64,000 nucleotides of DNA from contig CM030835.1 of NCBI GenBank assembly GCA_018105865.1, forward strand, positions 749,001-813,000. The letters run 5' to 3'. Shown one piece after another: positions 24,801 through 39,330 of this stretch; within the stretch, counting starts at the first letter, position 1, and each line of letters begins with the position of its first letter. Position numbers and translations under genes: made by a program. The stretch is from Metaphire vulgaris (taxonomy: Eukaryota > Annelida > Clitellata > Crassiclitellata > Megascolecidae). The notes under the pieces were generated by a model, which was given only the letters and a program-made list of their open reading frames with translations, was not told the origin of the DNA and did no database searches.

Positions 24801-26933
24801 CGTTTCATCAGATCTTTCATTCTCTCCACAGCCCCTCACTCTCTGAAGAGTACTTGTAAACCTGTCTTTTATCACCATTTAATGTTCCAATGGAACGCAT
24901 TCTATCATCGTATTCTTTATCTCGGAAGCAGAGAATAGCGGGCACCTTGTTGGGATTGTTTAGGTGGCCATGTAGGAATTCGAGCTCAGTAACGCTTCTA
25001 TCTCTGTAGTTTCTAAGCCAAGGGTAGTGTGGCACTGCGGCATCAAAAGTTGCTTGAAGTGAACCGTCATTCAACCCATGCCAGCCGTATCTCTGTCCAA
25101 AGAATCCAACAAAGATATCCGATCTGCAAGAGAAGAGAAAGATCAACATTATGGAATAGGAAAAATAATACAGTTTACATGTGGTAGTTTTGTGCATAGA
25201 CCTAAGCCACACAAGAGAGCGACGAACCAATTTCAAAAGGATCCAAAAGCTTTTAGTCATATCTTGGAAAAATTTAGGTATATGAGGAAATGACAAATAA
25301 AACAGCAAAAAGGCACTGTATACATTGAAAACGATATTATGCTTCACTGACAAGACACAGGGGCAGTTCCACATTGGGGATGACTGGGGATGTTTGCCAG
25401 CGTTTCAGGGGGGTTTACCAGTGTCAGTTATTATTCATTTGCAAAACAGAGCTGATGACCTTTCTTGCTTGTCAAACTCTTTTGGGATTTCATCCCCTCC
25501 CCACAAACTTCCTAGAAAGTCATTGCATTTCCCCCACCAACTTCCTAAAAATTCAATGCATCTCCCCCACCAAGAATTCTTGGAACTGACACTGACAAGA
25601 CATGAATTTTTCACATATTGATTAATCTTGTGACTGAGAAGCAGTGGGTAAAGAAGCATTGGGAAAATTGGACTACTACCATTCCCCCACCACAAACTTT
25701 CAACCTCCAGTGGGGGAGGGTCGGACAACCTAAAACGAAAACGTTCTACCACCACTGGGGTTTGGCCTAAGCCAGTGAGTGGATGATTAACCCTCCCCCA
25801 ACAAATCAAGTAATGCTGAGCAGCACAAAAGTTCTTGAATTCTTCTTCCAAAGTTCACACTTCATGGACAATTATTTTGCCAATTTTAAAAATGTAGGGT
25901 AGAATTGGATTTTCTTATTTCTAAAATACCACCTGACATATATTGCATGCATCAGGCATAATACAGACCCTGCAAAGACTGTCCCCTCGAAAAATTATTG
26001 CTGTAATCCCAAAAGTATATGAACATTTAAATAAAAAAGATTAGCTATTTTGATCCTAATTTATCGTCAATGACGGATATATCCAGAGGCGTCATGAGCC
26101 TTTCTGCTGCCCTGAGGCACTTTATCCAATGCCGCTCCTCTCAACAGACTGCAGTCAGCATACAACAGAAGTCTAGAAAGGAGCTATCTCAGAATTCGCT
26201 CTGCCTGTCCCATTATCTAGTTTTAACAAAACAAAATTAAACAAATGGCAAGAAATCAAAATAAGGTAAATTATAATGATAAAATGAACATTGGCATCCA
26301 TGACTTTTGCCCAGCTGTGTTACGTGGGTGCATGGAAGGGACGATGTCATTTAACTAAGCGAAATAGATTATGGCCCTTTTTTTACTTGTCAAGAACTCA
26401 GAACTTTAGGATGTTACTGAGGTCAGTTTTCCCACAATATCCACATGAGAAAACAATATAAGCCAAAAAATTGTGGGGGGTCGATTTTGGCGCCGCCCCA
26501 TGGCACCCGGAGGCGGTTGCCCTCTGCCCCACTCGCTACGCCATTCAAGCTATGTAACAAAATTATTCGCCGCCGTCCCTTAGACCGTGCCGCCCTGAGG
26601 CACTTATCCCATGATCACGACGTTCCCATAGATAGACCCGCATGGCAATGGAAACTTCTGAACATGTCGGTGCCTACATGATACAGACCTGTCAATTTCC
26701 TGGAGGCAAATGTTAATTGTCTGAGCGTTGGTCGACTGCTCTGAAGTGATGCCCCATCTCATGTCGACCGGTACAAACGTAACCCCGACGCCGCTGCAGG
26801 CCGACTGCAGTCGCGGCCAGTATTTTCTCGTCAGCTCTTCGCGCTCCTCTTCCATTCCGTTGAAAGGCGACGAGAAAAACACGCGACAGACGCTTGGATC
26901 CAGCAGTTTCTTCTTCGCTTCGGGGCCTTGCAT
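21852..26933 (-). CDS. DUF4062-NACHT-TPR protein (nephrocystin-3-like), two frame breaks
   Basis: Two exons: 26689-26933 (ATG 26931-26933) and 21852-25123, joined in phase 2 across ...LQEIDR/SDIFVGFFGQ. The N-terminal domain has the DUF4062 pattern VFFSSPFNGMEEEREEL, VDMRWGITSEQ, then FFGQRYGW and a YKYSSESEG linker. A STAND-type NACHT ATPase follows: Walker A GEHGIGKSALV (about 24495-24523) and Walker B VILVIDCLNRI. The C-terminal half is TPR repeats, e.g. GICYRRLQLFDKAEVVYNRA and YFNLGNLANDKGEVQAALVH. Intact length would be about 1170 residues, near nephrocystin-3-like proteins. The frame breaks twice: near 24825-24833, after GAGGGG, and near 23405-23420, after AAAACC. Both need one extra base to continue. 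STAND proteins act as switch-like sensors; the role here is unknown. It may be a pseudogene or carry assembly errors. Confidence 0.82.
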
Positions 26934-27110
26934 TTTCCATCGGCGCTAAAGTCGAATGAAAAAACGACACCATTCTTGGGCCACACGTGAGCCACCAAAA
27001 CACTGCAAATCAAACAGCGCCTTTCGCTGCACACGTCGGCGACGTCGCATAGCAACAGAAACACAGCCGAGCGGACGGAGGAGGAGGAGGAGGAGGAGGA
27101 GGACTTTTAC
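26934..27110 (-). promoter_or_regulatory. Possible promoter of the NACHT-TPR gene
   Basis: CpG-richer sequence directly upstream of the ATG (several CG and CGTC/CGGC words) including a (GGA)n tract at 27081-27105. Position is the only support; no core element was found. Confidence 0.35.
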
Positions 27111-27196
27111 TCTAGGCAAGGCCCTCGATCGGGAAAAGCAGCTGGAGCCAACGAATGGGCAGTCGCTGGCAGCCTGGCGACCAATAGGATCGTCGT

Positions 27197-27541
<345 letters not shown>

Positions 27542-27549
27542 GTGCTGCT

Positions 27550-27742
27550 CAGGGGCGGCGATGGGTTTTGTTGGCTGGGTGAGTCTAATGCAATCTACAC
27601 AACCAGGACCCGGCTCAGACTACTCCTCCCCCACCCCCAATCAAAATTTCTCTGCGGATTTGCACGACTCAATTGCTCGGGTGCCTCTGCCCGAGGCTGG
27701 GTGGGTCCGGACCCGCGGACCCCCCCCCTAGCGCCGCCCCTG
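27550..27742. mobile_element. hAT-like MITE with perfect 8-bp TSD, family M3
   Basis: Ends CAGGGGCGGCG and CGCCGCCCCTG are perfect inverted repeats over 11 bp. An exact TSD GTGCTGCT lies at 27542-27549 and 27743-27750. It is 193 bp long and GC-rich with runs of C. It sits within LINE family C sequence, so it is the younger insertion. Confidence 0.88.
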
Positions 27743-27759
27743 GTGCTGCTATAGCTAGT

Positions 27760-28652
27760 GTGCCAATGTAAATTGCATGCATATTCAATTATGAGACTAT
27801 ATTAATAAAATGGTGCATAATCATGAGAAATTCAATACGCTATACCAAATCTGTTGTCGACAATCTACCCTACGCCGAAATTCTTTCTCATCGAAATTTA
27901 AAGTTTGATACTAAACAGAGGTAGGGCCTACTTAGTAACATATTTCATCTCCATTAGTTTTTTAAGTGACAACAAATATTTGCGACCAGAGATTTTTGTG
28001 GGGGGACGCGGCTGACGCCTCATCGCAAACGCTAGTATCGCCAGTATAAAATCTGGCGCTGCCTAGGCTCTGATTGAAGCCGCCGCCAACAGGGTACATG
28101 CCTGAGCCCTTCTGGCCTGCGGCTAATTTGCGTAGGCTACAGAAGTACAGGCTGATCCGACTTTCTGGTGCACAATATTTATAACCTAAGAAAACGTGTA
28201 CACTTGCTGTACGCTCTGGGATAAATGTTCCTGGCAAAGTTATTCGCTAAACGCTGCAGCAGCTGCCGACGGTAGGATTCTAGCCTAATTCTGGCGCTCA
28301 GGTGTCTCGATCTGCGTCAGCAGCAGACTTATATCCTCAGGCGCTGCTAGCCCTTGGGGTTAGTTCTCTATGATTAGAACCATCGGCACCAACTGAGCCC
28401 AATACAGCTTTGAAGCAAACACACTGCGGATGAGAACCACAAAACAATCTGAACCTGAATTAATTGATCACTAAGAAAAAGGTGAGAATCTAGAATTTCC
28501 ATATGATTACAATTAGCCCATCAATCAATGGCCATACCTCATATTAGACCAGTTGGGTATAATTAGTAGCACCTGTAAGGTATAAACACATATGTATATA
28601 TATCTATAATATATATACATATGTAATACATATAATATATATACACATATAC

Positions 28653-28686
<34 letters not shown>

Positions 28687-29290
28687 ATATACCAATAGGC
28701 CCACTATTTAGAATTTTAGAGCATAATCTTGGAGGTATACATGATGCTAAAGACCTAGACCAGATGAATACTGCACAGAGGCTTTCAGAAGGCCTAAAAA
28801 GCAAATGGCTAGGGATTGCTGCAGCTGCAGCAACGCCATGAAGCAGCAGGCTAAGAAGTAAGTACTCAATAGCCGAATGCTATACTCCTATCAACACATG
28901 TCAGTTTGTATGTTATAGAAGATAGTTAGTTTCATGTGCTGAATTTCATTGGCATAATATAGTTCATTGAACTTCATTGTTGATTCGATAGATAAACTTT
29001 CGATTCTTACAACGGAGTATTTGTTGGTCGTATTCAATGGGTGATGACTTCCAATGCAGGTGATTCTCCTGAGCCTTCCATCTGCCTTCGACATCAGCAC
29101 ATTCCTTTCGCAGACCTACGGCGCTGTCTGACTAAACTTGATCCTAACTTCGAGTCATCCGAACTAGGAATTCAGTTCATGTTAGTTCAACAGAGCTAAC
29201 ACGGTCGTTGCAAGCTGTGCATATTTTCATGTAATCTCTCGAGTGCCAATGAGTATTTTCAGATATTAGATGAATCTTTGGTGACTTGAA
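27760..29290. other. Gap without recognised gene
   Basis: Contains (TA/TG)n at 28585-28685. A plus-strand stretch at about 28710-28840 reads LEHNLGGIHDAKDLDQMNTA followed by QRLSEGLKSKW, which might be a retroelement gag remnant. That similarity is too weak to name. Confidence 0.4.
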
Positions 29291-29299
29291 GTAGGCCTG

Positions 29300-30995
29300 A
29301 AAAAAACCCACAGGAAATGGGCCTATGTAAAGACTGGGTATGCAAAATTCAGACGAGTGATGAAACAAATTAAAACAACATTTTTAGATAGTGTCGTTTC
29401 AAATGGCTCACCATTTTTCGGGGCATTTCGAATGCTCTAAAATAAAATTGAGGCAGAATGTATTGACAATTCTAGTACGGTTTGACTCGGCTAAGCTGGG
29501 GACACATGAAAATGTGGTTTTAATTTGTTTCATCACTCTTCTGAGTTTTGCATAACTATAGCCTACTGTAGCAGTAATCCTTGCATTGTCCAATGTCAAA
29601 CAGGGTATCAATTATATAATATTTTTGTGGTCTATAGAACTTGTCATACAAGAAACCAGCTCTCTTAAACCCCTTTGTATCTCTCCTTCAATTTTTTAGA
29701 CATTTGACAGAGAACAGATTTCTGAAAGACTTTGTATAGTGTCGTTTCAAACTGCTCACCATTTTTCGGGCATTTCGAATGATATAGAATAAAATTGAGG
29801 CAGAATATATTGACAATTCTAGTACAGTTTGACTCAGCTAAGCTGGGCACACACGAAGGTATTGTTTTAATTTGTTTCATCACTCTTCTGAATTTTGCAT
29901 ATCTATAGCCTACTGTAGCAGTAATTCTTGCATTGTCCAATATCAAACAGGGTATCAATTATATAATATTTTTGTGGTCTATAGAACTTGTCATACGAGA
30001 AACCAGCTCTCTTAAACCCACCAATCTATGTCATAAGTGCCAAATTTCATAAGAATATATTCACTCCTTTGAGCACTTTTCAACATTTGCGATTTGCCCT
30101 TACTGCTTATCTATTAACCCTAACCCTAGCCATTGGCTTAGCCTTTACTGATTGAAACGAAATTTTACAGACATAAAGATACATCAATCTATGTCATAAG
30201 TGCCAAATTTCATAAGAATATATTCACTCCTTTGAGCACTTTTCAACGTTTGCAATTTGCCCTTACTGCTTATATATTAACCTACCGAGAATGGTATTGG
30301 CAGATGTGTGAATGGCTAGCACTTTTTTCTGGCAAGTGAAGAGGACCTAGTAATCACGTTTTTTCAAAAATATAGGCCACTATGTCTTGTATATCAAAAG
30401 TGCTTGGCATTCAGAATTTTGCCTGTGGTATTCTATAATGCTTAAAATGGACATGTTTAACTTACCGAGAATGGCACTGGCAATTTGGCAGATGAGTGAA
30501 TGGCTAGCACTTTTTCTGGCAAGTGAAGAGGACCTAGTAATCACGTTTTTTCAAAAATTAGGCCGCAATCTCTTGCATATGAAAAGTGCTTGGCATTCAG
30601 AATTTTTCCTGTGGTATTCTCTTTTGCTTAAAATGGACATTTTTATCAAGGTGCTCTTTTACCTGTCCCAAATGTCTACGTCACCGCCAGTGCCAAATAT
30701 GTCCCTCTTTTGTCAACGTAAATTTAGTTACTCTGAAACTGATATCTTGCCCGTATCACGTATGGGATTAACGCTAAAGAGGTTAAGAGAGCTGGTTTCT
30801 TTTATAGACCACAAAAATATAAAATTAATACCCTGTTTGAAATTGGACAATGCTAATGCTACAGCAGGCTATAGATAGCAAAAATTCAGAAGAGTGTTGA
30901 AACGAATTAAAACCACATATTCTTGTGTCCCCATCTTTGCTGTGTCAAACCGTACTAGAATTGTCAATATATTCTGTCTCAATTTTTTTCTAAAG
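29300..30995. repeat. Direct and inverted repeat cluster
   Basis: Repeat R is present at 29389-29672 and 29737-30019 in direct orientation, and inverted at 30783-30995, where it is cut by a MITE. A short inverted piece also lies at about 29338-29380, touching the first copy. Between the arms are two further tandem duplications: about 30020-30160 with 30181-30290, and about 30285-30455 with 30462-30630. A partial inverted R copy lies at 45236-45400. No protein is encoded. Confidence 0.75.
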
Positions 30996-31391
30996 CAGGG
31001 GTACTCAAACCGCGACCCGCGGTCCACAATCCGGACCGCGAGTACGTTTCTTGTGGGCCGCCACAGCTTTCTGTGTCATGAGAAATTTTGAGCCCAAATA
31101 TTTTCAGCACTACAGCATCATCATTTGCGTTCATTCCTTGAAAATGTGTCTGGCAGATTTGGAGATTTACTGCTTCACAATGACGTCAAATGCATTTTAA
31201 AATCTAATCTTGTTTCACACATTGCCTGGGTTCAATTATGACAGTCTATTAAGATGACCCCAGTTACTCGTAGTTGCCTACTATGCCGTAGTTGCCAGAG
31301 GAATATTTGGACTTCCCTTATACCTAGTGGACCCTCACGAACAATGGAAGACTGGATGTGGACCGCCATCAAAAAAGTTTGAGTATCCCTG
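30996..31391. mobile_element. hAT-like MITE, family M4
   Basis: Ends CAGGGGTACTCAAAC and GTTTGAGTATCCCTG are inverted repeats with one mismatch in 15. The left half is GC-rich. No convincing TSD was found. It truncates the inverted copy of repeat R to its left. Confidence 0.75.
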
Positions 31392-31561
31392 CAGTAGGGT
31401 ATTGTGGTGATTGCATAGAAATTTTAATGAGACAACTTACAATTCTGGCATGAAAAGATTAAGTGAATATTTTAATGTGATTAAATAAAATTAAATAAAA
31501 TGGCTGTTAATATTCTTTGGATATCCAATTAATAGTTTGCCTCTCATAATTTAACAGCAAG

Positions 31562-32149
31562 ATGTCAAAGCAGTATTCTTCCCAGAGCATTGACTTTTCC
31601 ACGGAATGGCAACACTCGGACATAAAGTTTGTGGTTGAAGGCAAGCCACTGTTTGCAAGCAAGTTGATTTTGACGCTCTGGTCTCCTGTGTTCAAAGCCA
31701 TGTTTGAAAACAACTTCAAAGAGAAAAACGCCATTGAGATTGCTCTTCCTGGAAAGAAATACAGCGATATAATTGAGCTGCTTTCAGTCACTCATCCACC
31801 TAATCAAGAAATTAGCGGTAAGCTGTTTAATTTTTATTAACATCATTATTTTGTTGAACTAATTGCAGTGTTTCCAAGTTCAGAATGTGAATGTCACACA
31901 GCTTGAAATTCGGCTTTAAGAATTTCCTGTTAAATGACAGACTTATGAATGGATTATACTAACATTTGATTTTCCATTAATGCAATTTTTAAATAAAATA
32001 TCATTATGTAATGGAATGTGAGAATTAGCACAAGTGGGCTTTTGCATTGGGACAAGTTTAGGGTTTGAATTTCACTTTTTCCACCAACTTTTCAATGCAA
32101 ATTTTGGTGGCAGGAGCTTTTTGGCAGATTTGCATCTCATTTATTTTGC

Positions 32150-32208
<59 letters not shown>

Positions 32209-32834
32209 CTATATATATGTGTGTATGTGTGCATATGTATATATATGCACATATATGTGTGTATATGTATATATATAAACACATATATATATATATGTGT
32301 ATGACTTGTATGTATGTATATATATATACACATATATATATATATTATGGCTTAATTTGTTCATCTTTTCATCTTACAGGAGACAATGTTGTCCAACTGT
32401 TGCCTCTGCTTCAAGAATATCAACTTGACAGCCTGGTGGAGAGAGCAGAGGAAGTGCTATGTAACCAACCATCTTCTGTCAAGAACTTTGTTCTTGCACA
32501 AAAGTTTGGTCTACAACACCTTCATGAGTCAACCTTATCGTATCTGAAGCGTGCACCAATTGTGAGACTGAAGTCGCAGCCAGACTTCGATCAACTTGAC
32601 CAGCAGTTCCTGGTAGAGCTCCTGACAGAAAAGCTAGAAAAGTTCGAAACAAACGTTGACTCGCTGCGTGAGGTACGAATGGTACTCGAGCGCAAGAAAC
32701 CAACAACATTTCCTGGCATGCATCTGCTATGTGATGCCTGCACTGGTGCTCGAGAACAACAGGTAGACTGTACAGGGTGCATGAAAAACTGCTGCCTGAA
32801 GCTAACGTCCATCCTGCGTAACATGGAAGCTTAA
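31562..32834 (+). CDS. BTB/POZ protein with C-terminal Cys cluster
   Basis: Two exons, 31562-31817 and 32380-32834, joined in phase 1 (GT at 31818, AG at 32378-32379), encode 236 residues. Exon 1 is a BTB/POZ domain: [20 protein letters not shown], then [17 protein letters not shown] and [15 protein letters not shown]. Exon 2 completes it ([20 protein letters not shown]) and adds a BACK-like helical stretch ([20 protein letters not shown]). The end has paired cysteines ([15 protein letters not shown]) that could bind zinc. BTB proteins dimerise and many recruit cullin-3 ligases; the partner here is unknown. The ATG lies just after a possible AG acceptor, so a 5' UTR exon is likely. The intron carries a (AT)n tract. 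A possible poly(A) signal AATAAA is at 33044-33049. Confidence 0.85.
32154..32335. repeat. (TA)n and TATG-rich microsatellite
   Basis: About 27 TA units, then mixed TATATG/CATA repeats, filling the 3' part of the BTB-gene intron up to about 45 bp before the splice acceptor. Confidence 0.9.
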
Positions 32835-33049
32835 TGGTTTACTGGTAATGCCGTTTCACAGAAAAACTTTCTCTACAACATTTTATAGTTAGCATTAGTT
32901 TTGATGTCTGGTTGAATTCTCTCCCAGGACTCAAATTTTACTATTTTAGTAACAAAAATAGTAAAGGCAAGCAAATGAAAATAGTTGTCAGCATATTGCC
33001 TGGTCAGTCTCCAGATTGCTTAGTAGCCCAGAGCCCCAGACTGAATAAA

Positions 33050-34007
33050 ACGTGCAACCAGTGGCGGTTCTAGTGTGAAGATGGGTCACTGTAACCCCCA
33101 GATTTCAGGTTTGCCCCCATAAAACGGACGACCTTTTCTTGCTCATTAGACTTTTTCAGTCGACCAAGGCATATCCCCAGGTTTTTCCAGCTAGAACAGC
33201 TACCGCATGCAACCTTTGGCAGAGAAACCCTCAGTCTATCCCTCATCAGGTTTTTCTGCTTAATATACAATCATTGAGTGCATTTTATAGGTAGCTAGAG
33301 AACTTTTTTGACTGATTTTTTTCTGGTTGTGTTTCAAGGCTGCAACCTTTTTTTTGCAAGTTAGTTCAATTACAACTAGAACATCATATTAACTCATTAA
33401 TAATTAAGTGGATACAACATCTGAATAGGTTCAGATACTTTCAAATAAGCTGAGTTGAACTTAGTTCAAACTGTTGTGTTATGTGTCTTATTACCGTGTA
33501 ATACCAATGCTAGGCTACTACTGCACTTTTTGTGAACAGTTATAGTTAGATTCCCTCCACTACATAATCCAATGAAACTTTACTTTAGTAAACTTAAAAA
33601 CAAATTATTTTCCTATTTTTGGTGACTTATTAAAGCATAAAATTACTGATTTGATACTGGACAGTGAATTAGGCAGTTAGAAGTAAGACATAGGAGGCCA
33701 TGGTGGCATCATTTTTAGAATATTACTGTTTCCTATTATTACCGGTACTTCTACTGTTTGCTGTGTGAGTGTTTTGTTTTGCACTATTTAAAATAGAAGA
33801 TTATTAGAAGTATACTGTACCAAGTAATCATTTAAAGACAGATTACTAGTACCTGTGATTATTGAACATGAATTAGGATGGTAGAAAAATTAAGTCATCC
33901 ATCAATCATTATGGACAAAAATTTTATGTAATCATTAAATATACACTGTACTCGAAATCAAAACAAGATATTGCTAAACATTTTTGTGAACTTCAGTTAT
34001 CAATTGC
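33050..34007. other. Gap between BTB gene and RPL11
   Basis: No gene seen. A short repeat piece starting CAGTGGCGGTTCTAG lies at about 33059 and may be the left end of a MITE; its right end was not found. Confidence 0.45.
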
Positions 34008-34246
34008 AGTGGCATACCCAGGGTTCCGGAATAAGGAGACCAAATCAAAAATTTTCAAGTGAAAAGTCTACAAGCAAAAACTGTCTTCAAAGATTTATTG
34101 ACACATTAAGGTCCATGTACTATATAACTTCAATTTCCCTTCCCCTACCTACCTCCCCGAAAAATTTGTCAACTGCTTGAAACAAATCCCACAACTGATC
34201 CCAGCCAGAATGGGGAGCCTGGCCTCCTGTAACTGGCTATGCACTG
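34008..34246. mobile_element. MITE with CAGTGGCATACCCAG ends
   Basis: The left end CAGTGGCATACCCAG and the right end CTGGCTATGCACTG form an inverted repeat with few mismatches. The flanks ATCAATTG and ATTTATTG agree at six of eight positions, consistent with a decayed TSD. No coding content. Confidence 0.6.
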
Positions 34247-34776
34247 ATTTATTGCGTATTAACATTTAAAAGCTGATAATAAGGTCAAAATTATAAGTCA
34301 ATTCAACAAATACAGCACAAAGAACCAAATTTGCCAGTCATTGACCTATGATACACAATTGAAGAAATGTATTTATTTACACTACAGAGTACCTGCAATT
34401 ATTCCTATAAGCAGAATGACTGAGAAAGTAGATAAGAATGCAAACGGGCAAAATAAACTACATTAAAAATAATGTCACTCCATCCACAAAAGTTGTTAAA
34501 TAGATCATACACACATACACAACGGGTAACAGCTAGACAGACTATAAACAAAAAAAGTTTTAAGTCCCACTTTGAAGGCACTAAATTCAAGGCCATGACG
34601 AATAATTATTTATAATAATGATATTTATTTATTTAACTTGTAATAGCAATGATAACAACAACAGAGACAGAGAATTTCATTTACACTCCTCGCACTGATA
34701 TTTCTAGCAATGGGCCCAAATCAGGGTGTCTTACAGAAATCGTCCATGAACAGCGCAGAATCAATGTCTTCTTCGT

Positions 34777-34814
34777 ACTTCCGGTAAGACCGGAAAGATC
34801 TTTTTCTTTTCCGC
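34777..34814 (+). promoter_or_regulatory. RPL11 promoter: paired ETS sites and 5'TOP tract
   Basis: Two ETS-type core sites face each other (ACTTCCGGT at 34777-34785 and ACCGGAAA at 34789-34796). A pyrimidine run CTTTTTCTTTTCCGC follows at 34800-34814, about ten bases before the ATG. The run fits a 5'TOP transcription start, the usual signal for growth-controlled translation of ribosomal protein mRNAs. Confidence 0.6.
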
Positions 34815-34824
34815 AGAAGTTAAA

Positions 34825-37832
<3,008 letters not shown>

Positions 37833-38162
37833 AGAGAATAGACTACCAAATCATTTTGAAAGACTGGCTTATCGTTTCCTAATTAGGATATCGAAATAAA
37901 TTTAAGAGAAATGAATGCCATTTAATTCTGGTTTTATTGATTGTCAAATTGCTTTTGCAATTTAGGTTTTTTGTATGCAAAAGTGCAAAGTTAGTTACAC
38001 AATTGTTCTAATTCACAATTACTGCACTGGTGGATATATGGTTTGAGGTAATCTTCAGGCCGGCCTTTGATGAGGTATGAGTCATGTGTTGAAAATGAAT
38101 GTGAGTGGTCAGAGTACAGTTGTGTTTGGATTTAGGCCTAGGTGAGGACTTGTCCACAGGTT

Positions 38163-38303
38163 CAGTGTTGGAGTTGCCAGGTGGGTTGAACCCCCCGCTA
38201 ACTTTGCAACCCTCCAAAATATTGCATATTGAGTACATGCAGCTTCTGTCATTCATTGCATTTTAAGCCTCAGCCCCTAGCTCAAATGTCACAACTCCAA
38301 CAC
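38163..38303. mobile_element. MITE with CAGTGTTGGAGTTG ends, copy 1, family M5
   Basis: Starts CAGTGTTGGAGTTGCC and ends CACAACTCCAACAC, with internal words TAACTTTGCAACCCTCC and CTGTCATTCATTG. Related copies lie at 49851-50012 and 53251-53391. Confidence 0.7.
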
Positions 38304-38419
38304 ACAAGTAGCTGATGATCATTGGAGTTGAGTAGCTAATGGGGTCATCATAGCATCATATGGTCAATTTTAGTGTTAAGAATCTGCACCTCTTGCACTA
38401 TGTAGATTAGCTGAGATTT

Positions 38420-38467
38420 GAGATTTGACCTTTCCACCATTTTCTAATGGTGGAAAGGTCAAATCTC
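38420..38467. repeat. Perfect 22-bp hairpin with 4-nt loop
   Basis: The left arm 38420-38441 and the right arm 38446-38467 are exact reverse complements over 22 bp; the loop is TTCT. No direct repeats flank it that would mark a transposon. It could be a tiny foldback element or give a pre-miRNA-like stem. Confidence 0.9.
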
Positions 38468-38663
38468 AAGCATGTGTCTGCATGTACAGTAATGGGCAAA
38501 ACTAATGAACATGTACATTTGTGGGTGGATTGTTAACGGTGGTTCTCACAGGGCAGACCCTACTGAACCATTCTAATCCTTGCTATTATTACTGTATCAA
38601 TGTGCGTAGGAAATTAAATTTTAACTTGGTACAAGCAACATTCCAGAATACAGTATCCATAGT

Positions 38664-38902
38664 GCAGGGTTATTTCTAGGATTGTGAATTTGGGGGGTGT
38701 CTGCCGTAAAGTCTAACAAGCAAAAAAACAAATCTCCCAAAAAGTATTACAAGCAAAAATTATTGAGTCTACAAAAAAGCTTGACAGCAAAAAATGGTCA
38801 TCCCTGCCTCAGATTTGGGGGAGTGCTGGGTCTCAAATTCGGGGGTGTCAAAATATCTCTGTATTGAGGGGTGTCGGTCTCAAATTGGGTGTAAAATATC
38901 CG

Positions 38903-38905
<3 letters not shown>
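38664..38905. mobile_element. Repeat related to MITE family M6
   Basis: Begins CAGGGTTATTTCTAGGATTG and ends AAAATATCCGTG, with tracts such as GGGGGTGTC and CAAATTTGGG. It resembles the better-preserved element at 51377-51715. The right end runs into (AT)n. Confidence 0.5.

Positions 38906-38907
<2 letters not shown>

Positions 38908-38956
<49 letters not shown>
38908..38956. repeat. (AT)n microsatellite
   Basis: AT tract followed by CATA repeats to about 38992. Confidence 0.95.
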
Positions 38957-38957
<1 letters not shown>

Positions 38958-39029
38958 CATACATATATACATACATATATACATACATACATTACAACTT
39001 TAATACTTTATAAAGAACAAGACTGTAGT

Positions 39030-39330
39030 GTCATTTCAACTTGACCAGTTTAACGCCAGTTGCGAACTGCCGTCTGATTTCGATCCTGCCTTTATAAAGA
39101 ACCATGACGCCATGTATACATCCCAAGCATTTATTCAGTCTGCAAACTTGATAATGATAATGATGACGCAACGCCAGTTGATCTGCCTGGTGTACAGTGA
39201 ACTGCCGTCTGATTTCGATCCTCTGGTATGTAATGGAGATTAAAAAGGCTTATATGATGTGCGATTGAGCGGGTAACTTTATGTGCATTAATTTCGGACT
39301 GTAAAGCGCTTTTGGTTATAAAATTTATTC
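39030..39330. repeat. Short duplicated segment before the satellite
   Basis: AACTGCCGTCTGATTTCGAT occurs at about 39065 and again at about 39199. It is a small local duplication of unknown origin. Confidence 0.6.

Noticed and set aside
30110..30135. TAACCCTAACCCTAGCC, telomere-like
   Set aside because: Only about two units, inside a duplicated repeat cluster. Not a telomeric tract.
32058..32333. Tyr/Ile-rich open frames over (AT)n tracts, here and at 10.3, 36.6, 37.0, 42.8 and 50.9 kb
   Set aside because: They are products of the dinucleotide repeat.
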